Notes: generated by a model from the sequence alone, not told the origin. Numbered from the stretch's first letter, positions 29,750 to 37,636 are shown. The stretch is DNA of 64,000 nt from Methylobacterium sp. J-048 (GCF_022829515.1 NZ_JAKSYL010000124.1:17991-81990), one strand, 5' to 3'. A program made the numbers and translations.

Positions 29750-30141
29750 CCAGCACCCATGCAATTGCCGTCGCACGATTCGAGAATTGCCTAATTCAGC
29801 TTAGCGCTGCGCAATCCCGCCTTTCGGCACTCAGCGACCTATTCCCACAGCACCCGCCGATGTTCACGCCGCAGGATGATTCGGATCACGCCCGGCTCGC
29901 AAAACTGGCAAACCGTATCCGGCATTTTCACGAGGACATCACCACGGCTGCATCAAAGCGGGAACCGGGGCCATTCCCCCTCGCCCCGATCTGGCTCACC
30001 AACACGAGCATCAAATGTCGTAAGAACACGGTGTTCCACGAACTGACGTATCAGGAGCTTGCCGCCCTGCTGATCGACGCCATCAACACCGCCAAGACCA
30101 TGGCGGAAAGCCCGCTTCCCACGTCTCAGGCCCCCGCCTGA
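29746..30141 (+). CDS. orphan protein, second of a coupled pair
   Basis: This 131-residue soluble protein starts MTSTHAIAVARFENCLIQLS and overlaps the preceding stop by ATGA. The N-terminal half looks helical (SAAQSRLSALSDLFPQ, ARLAKLANRIRHFHEDI); the C-terminal half contains NTVFHELTYQELAALLIDAI. No family is recognised. Base composition is lower in GC than the core genes to the left, consistent with acquired DNA. Whether it works with the nearby Cas12m-like protein is unknown; the orientation is convergent, not operonic. Confidence 0.65.
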   Translation: MTSTHAIAVARFENCLIQLSAAQSRLSALSDLFPQHPPMFTPQDDSDHARLAKLANRIRHFHEDITTAASKREPGPFPLAPIWLTNTSIKCRKNTVFHELTYQELAALLIDAINTAKTMAESPLPTSQAPA

Positions 30142-30345
30142 TCGGCCACTGCACCCCCTTGGAGCTTCTACGCCGCCACTGCTTCCGGACAACAGCTAAG
30201 GCAGGACGTTGAGGCCATCTACGTCGAAAGCGCAGAGCTGGAATCACCAATGCCTTGACGGCTTCGCCACACTTCGGCACACATGAGCCACGCGTGTTTT
30301 GCCGCTTCGTAGCAAAAACTTCTATATTCCATAATCGAACATGTA

Positions 30346-30362
30346 CTGAGCGGATCACTCAG
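30346..30362 (-). other. small hairpin at the 3' end of the Cas12m-like gene
   Basis: CTGAG-N7-CTCAG forms a 5-bp stem spanning the stop codon. TnpB-type genes often carry their guide RNA at the 3' end, so this spot is worth noting, but the stem alone is weak evidence. Confidence 0.2.
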
Positions 30363-32011
30363 CGCATCTTCGATAAAGATTGACGTCCGTCTTGCATCAG
30401 CAAAGATCGGCATGTTGCGACGTCTTGATCGAAACTTGTGCCGCAGGCTTCGCAGATTTGTGGCATGGCATCAGCACGGCTTCGACGAGAGGTCGATCCA
30501 CATTCGGGGCAGCCGACCGGGGACTGAGCTTCCGTCTTGGCAAACGGGATGCCGCGTTTGGCCGCTTGTAATTTAAGGCAGCGGACAAATTCCGAAGGTG
30601 CCGCCACCACCCGATAATAATTGACGCGCTTTGGGAAGAAGCCGCCATCATCACTGGGCGGGCTGCGACGAGCGATCTCACCGAACTTGACGTCGTTGAT
30701 GATGATGGTCGAGGCCCCTTCGAGGATCTCGATGGCGGCATTCTGATACTGATGAATCCGACGCGCCACCACCTTCCTCTGGTGATTGCTAAGCCAGGTC
30801 GCAAGCTTCGTATATCCCATTCGCCACGCAGTGATCTCTGCGCCAAGCACGTCCCGGGATTGCGCCGTAAAAAATGACCCCCTGCTGAATTCTTTCAACG
30901 CAGCGAATCGGCCTTCCTGTCGTTGCTGAAGTGCGATCAGCAAATCCTGGTAGGGCTGATCAAACAGGGTTGCGTCGGTTGCTTGCAGTAGTTCGAGTCC
31001 GACCCGCGCGCTTGTTCGAACGCGCTCCCTGAGTTCATCGGCGAAGGCGAACGAATCGATGAGATCCCGCTGGAGAACGATGAAACGAGGCAGGCCGTCC
31101 GCCGACGCTACGGTCGCAACGCGAAGTCCCTCTGGCACGCGCCGCCAGCCGATATCCACGGCGATCGCCTTGGCACCAACTGGAACCGGTGCGGCCGGCT
31201 CTGCGGTGCGCGTACAGATAAAGCTCGTTGCCCATTTCCACCGCTCGCCGACGCGACGCCGCGTGATGATCACCTCCTTCACCCGGCAATCGTCGGGGAT
31301 CGGCCTATGCATCACCATCGGCCACGTGACGATGCGGCGCTCGCCGGATTGTACGAACACGGTCGCCGTGAGGCGCGTCCGTTGGAGCCGCCGTCGTTCG
31401 CCTCGGCTTTCTGCCGACCACGCCCGTCCCGATGGCGGGCGGATCATCACCTGACTCAGGCTGCCATCGAACAGGTGCTCGACATCGGCGCCCCCTTGCA
31501 GTGTGTTGGTGATGCGACTGTTCCCGCCGGGTGCACGGCGGCGCATGGTGTGTCCGCCACGAACTGCTGCACTGCGAGCGTTCTCGAAGGCTCGAACGAG
31601 CGGGTTGTAGTTCCCCCACCATAGGCCGCTGTTCTGTCTGGCAACTTTCACCGCCTCTCGGCGAGCCAGCTCTAAATCGCGAAGCTCGGAGGCCATCCTT
31701 TTCGAGACTTCTTTCTGCGTTACCGCAAGCTGCTTCTTGGCCGCTGATACGGCAACAACCGACGCTCGCTCTTCCTGAAGTTTTTCATAGTTAGCTTTCG
31801 CTGTTTTAAGCCTCTCGTCCTTTAAGATAAGGTCGTAATATTTTTGAGTAAACTCTTCATGAATATCGACTAAACTATTCCATAGTTTGGTCGATCGATC
31901 AATTTCATCATCGCAATCTGAATCCCAGTCCAATGGATCCAATAGGCCGTATTGTCTGATAACAACTTGTTTTTTCTCAATAATTGAATGATTTTCATAT
32001 TCCTCAGTCAT
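30359..32011 (-). CDS. cas12m: Cas12m-like (type V-M/V-U1) RuvC effector, solitary
   Basis: This 550-residue protein has a coiled-coil/WED-REC-like N-terminal half (residues ~40-150, then LWWGNYNPLVRAFENARSAA) and a TnpB/Cas12-type RuvC nuclease. RuvC-I is IAVDIGWRRVPEGLRVATV (Asp286), RuvC-II region is STIIINDVKFGEIARR (Asn439 where TnpB and Cas12 have Glu), the zinc ribbon is CPEC (501-504) and CEAC (520-523), and RuvC-III is FDQDVATCRSLL (Asp530). As I recall them, Cas12m effectors (about 600 residues) share the xxxGWRxxxEG block, the VHR...ITxxELVVTR-type lead-in and the DQD end, and block DNA by binding without cutting. TnpB proteins are shorter (about 400) and end RDxNAA. The 5' third is AT-richer than its neighbours. 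No CRISPR array, cas1/cas2 or transposon ends were found. A nuclease-weak RNA-guided repressor or defence protein is inferred. Confidence 0.75.
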   Translation of the reverse strand: MTEEYENHSIIEKKQVVIRQYGLLDPLDWDSDCDDEIDRSTKLWNSLVDIHEEFTQKYYDLILKDERLKTAKANYEKLQEERASVVAVSAAKKQLAVTQKEVSKRMASELRDLELARREAVKVARQNSGLWWGNYNPLVRAFENARSAAVRGGHTMRRRAPGGNSRITNTLQGGADVEHLFDGSLSQVMIRPPSGRAWSAESRGERRRLQRTRLTATVFVQSGERRIVTWPMVMHRPIPDDCRVKEVIITRRRVGERWKWATSFICTRTAEPAAPVPVGAKAIAVDIGWRRVPEGLRVATVASADGLPRFIVLQRDLIDSFAFADELRERVRTSARVGLELLQATDATLFDQPYQDLLIALQQRQEGRFAALKEFSRGSFFTAQSRDVLGAEITAWRMGYTKLATWLSNHQRKVVARRIHQYQNAAIEILEGASTIIINDVKFGEIARRSPPSDDGGFFPKRVNYYRVVAAPSEFVRCLKLQAAKRGIPFAKTEAQSPVGCPECGSTSRRSRADAMPQICEACGTSFDQDVATCRSLLMQDGRQSLSKMR

Positions 32012-32452
32012 AGTCGCCTATCCGCGAATTTCATTTTCTGCCTGTCGGGATCCGAGCTCGGTTCTGAGCGCGATGAGGGTGACGCGTTCGGCAGACACCA
32101 AGGAGGACCTGCACGTCGGTGCCGCCTATCATCATCCGGCCGCCACCACTGCTCGCAGCTGCAGCATATCTGGTCGCTACGATAGCATGCGTGCTCGTTG
32201 AACAAGCTGTTGCCGGCTAAAGCCTTCCTGGAATGTTGCGAGCTAGCAACATCACACAGGAACCACGGCCGGAGAGGCGAATCGTCGTTGCCCGCAGAAA
32301 CGTGATGCCACATGGTGAACCTGCACGGGGGCATCGCCAAGCGAGAGCCCGCAGGAGCCTGCCGTCAGATGCAGGCCGAAAGCACTATGCGACGTGATCC
32401 GGATCAACCGGACGAAGTCGTACCAATGGGTCTCGAAGCTTTGGAGATGTCT
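32012..32452. other. divergent spacer between the Cas12m-like gene and the porin
   Basis: This 441-nt spacer must hold both promoters and the porin leader. It contains the 20-bp palindrome at 32233-32252. I searched it by eye for direct repeats of CRISPR length and found none. Confidence 0.5.
32233..32252. promoter_or_regulatory. 20-bp near-perfect palindrome, operator or leader hairpin
   Basis: ATGTTGCGAGCTAGCAACAT is symmetric at 18 of 20 positions. It lies about 200 nt before the porin start and 220 nt before the Cas12m-like start, so it could serve either promoter as an operator or form an RNA hairpin in the porin leader. Confidence 0.4.
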
Positions 32453-34090
32453 ATGAAGCTCTTGAAGAGCTCTCTGCTCGGTTCCGCCGCCGCGTTCGCC
32501 GCGATCGGAGCCGCACACGCAGCCGACCTGCCAGTCAAGAAGGCAGTGCCGATCGAGTACGTTCGCGTCTGCTCCGCCTACGGCGCAGGATTCTTTTACA
32601 TCCCCGGCACTGACACCTGCCTGCGCATCTCGGGCCGCGCCCGGTTCGAAGGTGGTTACCAGACCAGCTATACGCGCCAAGCCGGCGCTGCCGGCGACAC
32701 GTCCGGCTATCAGGGCCGGATGCGTATCAACCTCGATGCCCGCACCCAGACCGCCTACGGCACCCTGCGCGCCTTCGTGCGCCTCGATGCCGGCGCCCGC
32801 ACCGGCTATTCCGGCGTCGGCACCTCCGGCACCCAGCAGCGTATCGGCCAGGCCTACCCGGGCATCGGCACCGACAGCTTCGGCCGCGATCAGCAGTTCT
32901 CGAACGTCGACAAAGCGTTCATCCAGTTCGCGGGTCTGACCGCCGGTCGCGCTTCGTCGTTCTTTGACTTCTACGCTCACGACTTCGAGATCGCCGGCGC
33001 CACTGCGGGTTCGGACAACGCCTCCACCAACCTGCTCGCCTACACGGCGACTGTGGGCAATGGCCTGTCCGCCACGATCTCGATCGAAGACCCGGTCTTC
33101 CGTCGCACGCCGATCTTCTCGCCGTTCAATATCGCCGCCACCGTCAGCACCGGCAGCGTGCAGAACTTCGGCGTGACCAACCAGCCGACCCCGATCTTCG
33201 TCGGTCCCGGCCGTTACGCCAACATCGACAGCATTGAGCGCTCGCGTCTGCCCGACTTCGTCGGCGCCCTGCGCCTCGACCAGGCTTGGGGTTCGGCCCA
33301 GCTCTCCGCCGCCACCCATGAGCTGAACGTCGGTAACGTTTCGACGGCTGCCAGCACCGGCACGGGTCCGATTGTCGCCCCGGCACACACCAGCAACGTC
33401 CAGGGCTGGGCTGTTCAGGGCGGCCTGAAGGTCAACACGCCGTTCATCGCGCCGGGCGATGCCTTCTACCTGCAGGGCGCCTATGGCGAAGGCGCGCAGC
33501 TCTACACCGGATACTCCTCGTACACCGGTTCCTATACGCAGAGCACGACCACCATCCAGGGTCAGAAGTTCGCCCAGTACTTCTCGGATGCAACGGTCAA
33601 CCCGTTCACTGGTCAGCTGCAGACCTCGACCAGCTTCACCGCAGTCGCGTCGTACCTGCACTACTGGTCGCCGGAATGGCGCTCGGCCTTCTTCGGCTCC
33701 TACGGCGAGCAGAGCTTCTCGCAGGGCGCCCGTCTGGCACAGGGCGCGATCTACAATCTCGTGAGCGGAATTGCCGGCAGCAACCCCTTCGGCTCCAACG
33801 CCGTCGGCACACCGGGTACCCGATTCTATCAGCTTAGCCAGGCGCTGCGCGACACCTACCAGTTCGTGGCCGGTGCGAGCTTGATTTGGTCGCCGGTGAA
33901 GGATCTCGATATCGGCGTCGAGGGCTTCTATACACAGATCGGCCTGAAGAACGGCCGGGCGATCGACCTCGACAAGAGCCCGACTGCCTATGCCAACGTC
34001 GCCGGAATCAACGCCGGCACCTTCGCGGTCCGCACCGCGACGCAGGACTCGGTGTCGCAGGTCCGCTTCCGCGTCCAGCGCGACTTCTGA
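32453..34090 (+). CDS. Porin_2-family outer-membrane porin
   Basis: This is a 545-residue precursor. Its signal peptide (MKLLKSSLLGSAAAFAAIGA, cleaved after AHA) is followed by ADLPVKKAVPIEYVRVCSAY, the conserved N-terminus of Rhizobiales porins, with two Cys in the VCSAYGAGFFYIPGTDTCLR loop. Beta-strand alternation continues to the C-terminal aromatic QRDF. It forms a general diffusion channel in the outer membrane. GGAG lies 6 nt before the ATG at 32453; an ATG two codons earlier is also possible. Two terminator hairpins follow. Codon use suggests high expression. Confidence 0.95.
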   Translation: MKLLKSSLLGSAAAFAAIGAAHAADLPVKKAVPIEYVRVCSAYGAGFFYIPGTDTCLRISGRARFEGGYQTSYTRQAGAAGDTSGYQGRMRINLDARTQTAYGTLRAFVRLDAGARTGYSGVGTSGTQQRIGQAYPGIGTDSFGRDQQFSNVDKAFIQFAGLTAGRASSFFDFYAHDFEIAGATAGSDNASTNLLAYTATVGNGLSATISIEDPVFRRTPIFSPFNIAATVSTGSVQNFGVTNQPTPIFVGPGRYANIDSIERSRLPDFVGALRLDQAWGSAQLSAATHELNVGNVSTAASTGTGPIVAPAHTSNVQGWAVQGGLKVNTPFIAPGDAFYLQGAYGEGAQLYTGYSSYTGSYTQSTTTIQGQKFAQYFSDATVNPFTGQLQTSTSFTAVASYLHYWSPEWRSAFFGSYGEQSFSQGARLAQGAIYNLVSGIAGSNPFGSNAVGTPGTRFYQLSQALRDTYQFVAGASLIWSPVKDLDIGVEGFYTQIGLKNGRAIDLDKSPTAYANVAGINAGTFAVRTATQDSVSQVRFRVQRDF

Positions 34091-34110
34091 TCCGCTTTAC
34101 GCAATGAGCG

Positions 34111-34135
34111 CCGGGGTCTCGGACCCCGGTGTTTT
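34111..34135 (+). terminator. porin terminator, first hairpin
   Basis: An 8-bp stem, CCGGGGTC/GACCCCGG with loop TCG, is followed by TGTTTT, 21 nt after the porin stop codon. Confidence 0.8.
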
Positions 34136-34164
34136 CAGCCTCTCGTGCTTCGCGAAACTTGCAT

Positions 34165-34190
34165 GCCCGGCTTCTGAGCCGGGCTTTTTT
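34165..34190 (+). terminator. porin terminator, second hairpin
   Basis: An 8-bp stem, GCCCGGCT/AGCCGGGC with a 4-nt loop, is followed by six T. This is a textbook intrinsic terminator backing up the first one. Confidence 0.9.
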
Positions 34191-34417
34191 GCGTCGTAAT
34201 CATATCGCTCGGAGACCGTCCCAACTGCCGTACCGCATCGAGTCGGGAGGGTTTTGTAAGCGCCGCGAATCCTGATTACCAGGTTCGACCGCGGGCCATC
34301 GTCCGGTTTTGCTCCTTCACAGACCTTCGGAAGGTTCGCTTGCAGGCGCCCTAACTAGACCCGGGGAGCTGCGGTCAGCCTCTTAGTAAGACCGAGTTAC
34401 GCCTGGACGGGTCGTCG
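34191..34417. other. spacer with a hairpin-repeat copy
   Basis: No gene was seen. At 34320-34348 a sequence (GACCTTCGGAAGGTTCGC plus TTGCAGG) closely matches one at 37637-37664. Confidence 0.5.
34320..34348. repeat. dispersed hairpin repeat, copy 1
   Basis: The core ACCTTCGGAAGGT followed by TTCGCTTGCAGG is shared, with few changes, with 37637-37664; a weaker relative lies at 53257-53280. The core itself is palindromic. Confidence 0.55.
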
Positions 34418-34831
34418 TCACACTCGCGACGCGAAAGCCTCGCGTGCCCGCTTGATCTCGGCATGGTGCGTCTCCGCCCAGATCCACACACCGCAGAATG
34501 CGGCACCCAGGCTCTCACCGAGCGGCGTGAGCGCGTAGTCCACGTGGGGCGGGATCACCGGGTGCACCGTCCGACGCACCAAGCCGTCCTGTTCCATCTG
34601 GCGAACTGTCTGGGTCAGCATCTTCTGGCTAATGCGGCCGACCGCCTTGCCGAGTTGGGTGAAACGCAGCGTGCCACGCTCGTGAAGGGCTTCGAGGATC
34701 AGCATGGTCCACTTGTCGGCCACCTTGCCGATAATGTCTTGGACCAACGCCTCGATGGCCGGGTCGGTCTCGGTCGGGACCTGTTCCTTCCGACGCGCTT
34801 CGATCCGTGGATCGGCCTCTGCCCTACGCAT
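34418..34831 (-). CDS. HxlR-family winged-helix regulator
   Basis: This 137-residue protein has the HxlR pattern: IIGKVADKWTMLILEALHER, GTLRFTQLGKAVGRISQKML, TQTVRQMEQDGLVRRTVHPV and PPHVDYALTPLGESL. HxlR regulators respond to electrophiles or redox signals, sometimes through Cys; the only Cys here is in the C-terminal part (AAFCGVWIW). GGAGAG lies 7 nt before the ATG. It is divergent from an SDR gene 102 nt away, which is its likely target. Confidence 0.93.
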   Translation of the reverse strand: MRRAEADPRIEARRKEQVPTETDPAIEALVQDIIGKVADKWTMLILEALHERGTLRFTQLGKAVGRISQKMLTQTVRQMEQDGLVRRTVHPVIPPHVDYALTPLGESLGAAFCGVWIWAETHHAEIKRAREAFASRV

Positions 34832-34933
34832 CCGACACTCTCCGTTTGGTGCGTATAAATCTTTTCGGTGCCTACTTCGGTTCGGAGAGCATGAGCCATA
34901 ACTTCATGGGCGACAACAACGCAGGTCGCTCAC

Positions 34934-35704
34934 ATGAAGACGTCAGGGAACACCATCCTCATCACCGGCGGCGGCTCCGGCATCGGCCAAGCCCTCGCCC
35001 AACGCTTCCACGACCTCGGCAACGCCGTCATCGTCGCCGGCAGGCGGACGGAGGCGCTGCAGCAGACGATTGCCGGACGTCCGAACATGCATGCCATCGT
35101 GTTCGATGCCGACAGCGCCGAGGGCGTGGCCGACTTCGCACGACGCGTGACGGCCGAGCACCCGGCCCTCAACGTGGTCATCAACAACGCCGGAATCATG
35201 CGTTCCGAGGCGCTGGACCAGCCTCGCGACCTCTCGGACGCGGAGGCGACGGTCATCACCAACCTGCTCGGCCCCATCCGGCTGACCGACGGCCTGATCA
35301 ACCATCTCGGCCGGCAGCCCGATGCTGCCTTGGTGAACGTCACCTCCGGTCTAGCCTTCGTGCCTCTCGTGTCGGCCCCGACCTACTCGGCGACCAAGGC
35401 CGCCCTGCACAGCTACACGGTCGCGCTGCGCGAGGTGCTTAAGGGCAAGGTCGAGGTCATCGAGCTGGTGCCGCCGGCAGTGCAGACCGACCTCACCCCG
35501 GGACAGGCGACACGCCAGGGATACCTGCCACTGGCCGACTTCATCGACGAGGTGATGTCGCTTTTCCAAGAGCAGCCTACCCCGCGTGAGATCCTGGTGC
35601 AGCGGGTCCGCTTCCAGCGTCGAGCCGAGGTGGAACGCCGCTTCGACGAAGCCGTGACGACCCTCAACGAGATGGCTCGCAAGGCCCACGAGGCGCAGCA
35701 GTAA
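34934..35704 (+). CDS. short-chain dehydrogenase/reductase (DltE-like)
   Basis: This 256-residue SDR has the cofactor motif ILITGGGSGIGQALAQRF, NNAGIM, and the catalytic YSATKAALHSY with upstream Ser in NVTSGLAF. The arginine after the second beta strand (VAGRRTE) favours NADPH. The substrate is unknown. The divergent HxlR regulator suggests inducible expression, perhaps by a reactive carbonyl or quinone, which is inference from the family. Confidence 0.92.
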   Translation: MKTSGNTILITGGGSGIGQALAQRFHDLGNAVIVAGRRTEALQQTIAGRPNMHAIVFDADSAEGVADFARRVTAEHPALNVVINNAGIMRSEALDQPRDLSDAEATVITNLLGPIRLTDGLINHLGRQPDAALVNVTSGLAFVPLVSAPTYSATKAALHSYTVALREVLKGKVEVIELVPPAVQTDLTPGQATRQGYLPLADFIDEVMSLFQEQPTPREILVQRVRFQRRAEVERRFDEAVTTLNEMARKAHEAQQ

Positions 35705-35841
35705 GAACGAAGGGCGCGGTCGACGATCCATGCTCTGCCGTTGGTCACGGCGAAGCGAGGTCTTCTTTCGGCCGCGCCAGCGAGGACTGTTTCCCACCCG
35801 TTGCGGCCATCACCTTCCGACGCGCTCCTGAATCGGAGTCG

Positions 35842-36003
35842 TCAGATTCGCAGCAACTCGCCCAGGAACGGGTACTCGGGCACGCAGTGCCGGATGATCT
35901 TTTCCCGAATCACCGGATTGGTTTCCTCGTGCATGTCGAGCGACAGGGAGGGCTTATCCGCCGCCAGGGTATCCAGCGGATCAATTTTCTCGAACCGCGT
36001 CTT
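35842..36003 (-). pseudogene. C-terminal gene fragment beside the IS cluster
   Basis: A protein-like frame on the minus strand (KTRFEKIDPLDTLAADKPSL, then HEETNPVIREKIIRH and PEYPFLGELLRI before the stop) has no start. Its 5' part appears lost where unrelated sequence joins near 36003. The parent family was not recognised. Confidence 0.35.
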
Positions 36004-36005
36004 CG

Positions 36006-36219
36006 TCAATTTTTGACAGCCCCCACGGCAGTCCGAACTTTACGGGCGGTCTCGTGGCTCACCCCGGCCGCCTCGGCGATCTGCCGCAACGAGAACGTCT
36101 CAGATCCCGGCTGGCGCAACACCGCCTCCACCGCGGCCCGCTTCTCGGCACTCGTGCGACGGACCGGATGCCCCTCGGAAGCCTGTCGCTTGGCCTTCAG
36201 AATGCGGTTCTCACGCGTA
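36006..36219 (-). pseudogene. truncated helix-turn-helix protein cut by the IS5 element
   Basis: This 3' fragment of about 71 codons reads into the left end of the IS5 element. It contains SAEKRAAVEAVLRQPGSETF and a helix-turn-helix, SLRQIAEAAGVSHETARKVR, like those in ParB-related or phage HTH proteins. The 5' part is missing, and an apparent ATG is supplied by the IS end. I did not find the rest on the other side of the element, so a deletion accompanied insertion, or the fragment was already broken. Confidence 0.5.
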
Positions 36220-36235
36220 AGACCCCGTTTCATAA
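36220..36235 (+). repeat. IS5-element inverted repeat, left
   Basis: AGACCCCGTTTCATAA; an exact complement lies at the right end. Confidence 0.85.
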
Positions 36236-37048
36236 GGCTCTGGCGAGCCGCCTGACGAGGATCATGGCCGCGGCGAGCACGAGGAAGGCGAGAGCGGAGG
36301 ACGGGGTCGCTTCGTGGTCGCGCGCGAGCCTGCGGCAGCGGCTGATCCAACTGAATGTCCGCTCGATCACCCATCGCCTGGGCTGAACGGCAAAGCCCTT
36401 CTGCCCGGCTTCCGCCGCGACGATCTCGACCACGATGGTCGTGGCCGTGCCGACGCGCTCACCTCTGTAGGCGCGGTCAGCGAAGCAGTGGGCCAAGAAG
36501 GGGAATAGCCCGCGCGAGGCTCGCAACAGAGCGATGCCGCCGTGGCTGTCGTGAAGGTCGGCGGTGGAGATCCCAGCCACGAGCAGGCGGCCGTCTGTGT
36601 CGGTCAGCGCGTGGCGTTTGCGCCCGACGGCCCGCCGGGCTGGATCATAGCCGCGCTCGCCTGCCATCCCCACGCCACCCGAGCGCGCGGCTTGCGCATC
36701 CACGACACAGCCGGTCGGGCTGGCCTCGCGTCCGACCCGCTCCCGATCGGCCATCGTGAGGGCGTGAGCGAGGCGCTCGAACACGCCTGCCTGCGACAGG
36801 CGCAAGAACCAGCGATGCACCGTGCTCCAAGGCGGGAAGTCCAGCGGCAGGTGCCGCCACGCGCAGCCAGTGCGCAGCACGTATAGGATGCCGTCGAGGA
36901 TCGCGCGCACGGGCCAGCGCCAGGGGCGGCCGGTGTTGGACGGTGCAGGGAGCAGCGGCGCGAGCACCGTCCACTCGGCATCGCTCAGGCAGGTTGCATA
37001 GGGCAAGCTCTCGCGCGCGAGCTCCGCGCGGGCGGCGGGCGTCCACAT
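36230..37048 (-). CDS. IS5-family DDE transposase
   Basis: This 272-residue transposase starts MWTPAARAELARESLPYATC, as in IS427-group proteins. It contains WRHLPLDFPPWSTVHRWFLR, the first catalytic Asp in CVVDAQAARSG, the second in CFADRAYRGE, and the Glu in WVIERTFSWISRCRRLARDH. It is in one frame without programmed frameshift and seems functional. A longer start at 37093 is possible. Confidence 0.92.
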   Translation of the reverse strand: MWTPAARAELARESLPYATCLSDAEWTVLAPLLPAPSNTGRPWRWPVRAILDGILYVLRTGCAWRHLPLDFPPWSTVHRWFLRLSQAGVFERLAHALTMADRERVGREASPTGCVVDAQAARSGGVGMAGERGYDPARRAVGRKRHALTDTDGRLLVAGISTADLHDSHGGIALLRASRGLFPFLAHCFADRAYRGERVGTATTIVVEIVAAEAGQKGFAVQPRRWVIERTFSWISRCRRLARDHEATPSSALAFLVLAAAMILVRRLARAL

Positions 37049-37130
37049 CAAGGTTCCTGGGTGAGCGTCAGACACTCTCCCAACGCCCGCCATGCTCGCC
37101 GCTCACCCAACCGATAAACTGTTTAGCCCG

Positions 37131-37146
37131 TTATGAAACGGGGTCT
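37131..37146 (-). repeat. IS5-element inverted repeat, right
   Basis: TTATGAAACGGGGTCT; an exact complement lies at the left end. Confidence 0.85.
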
Positions 37147-37610
37147 GAGCACGAATGAACTCAAGCGGCGAGCGCATGCCGAGCCCACGGTGGGGATGGT
37201 TTTCGTTGTAGTCGGTGATCCGAGCGCCAAGCCGATCCAGAACGGTATTGGCGTCGGGGCGGGGTTGCACGCGGGCATAGTCACGCTTGGGCATTTTAAC
37301 GAACGCCAAGCTCACCCCATTGCTTCCAGCAGCCGATCTCCAGCCCATCCGAGGACCAGCGCTGGTTTGAGGCCGTGGCGATCACACGGCCCTTGTGGGC
37401 GTGCACGGGTCGCCCACTCGTGTGGCGCTGGAGGAGCAGGCTGTCTCGCTTCATCAGGCCGAACACCCGCTTGTGGTTCAGGGCAGGCTCGCCGGTGGCA
37501 CGCCGCCTCCGGTTCAGGATCGCCGTCACTCGCCGATAGCCGTAGGTCGGCCGTACGTCTGTTATGGCGCGGATGGCGATCAGGACGTATCACCACACGG
37601 CGGGACCAAA
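37147..37610 (-). pseudogene. decayed IS3-family transposase (OrfB) remnant
   Basis: Two out-of-frame pieces of an IS3-type OrfB survive. The upstream piece reads TDVRPTYGYRRVTAILNRRR, then HKRVFGLMKRDSLLLQRHTS and ASNQRWSSDGLEIGCW. The downstream piece reads SNGVSLAFVKMPKRDYARVQ and NENHPHRGLGMRSPLEFIRA. About 75 residues holding two of the catalytic acids are deleted between them and the frame shifts, so it is inactive. The 3' end is cut by the IS5-family element. Confidence 0.8.
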
Positions 37611-37636
37611 CATCTAGGCTCTGCTCATGACCCGTT

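Larger units (their letters stand above)
36220..37146 (-). mobile_element. IS5-family insertion sequence (IS427-like)
   Basis: This ~927-bp element has 16-bp perfect terminal inverted repeats (AGACCCCGTTTCATAA at 36220-36235 and its complement at 37131-37146) and a single intact transposase gene. Both length and structure fit IS5-family, IS427-group elements. No clear target duplication is visible; flanks read GCGTA on the left and GAGCA on the right. It sits between a truncated HTH gene and an IS3 remnant, so this is a repeated insertion site. Confidence 0.85.

Noticed and set aside
30359..32011. Reading the 550-residue RuvC protein as an IS200/IS605 TnpB transposon gene
   Set aside because: There is no tnpA, no subterminal hairpin ends, the protein is about 150 residues longer than TnpB, and its RuvC-I (DIGWR) and DQD blocks look Cas12m-like.
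28881..32452. CRISPR array near the Cas12m-like gene
   Set aside because: I compared the spacers 28881-29434, 30142-30358 and 32012-32452 by eye and found no direct repeats of 25-40 nt at regular spacing. A short degenerate array of one or two repeats could still be missed.
32252..33661. Minus-strand frame of 469 codons opposite the porin
   Set aside because: The porin has a signal peptide, conserved N-terminus and terminators; the reverse frame is its shadow.
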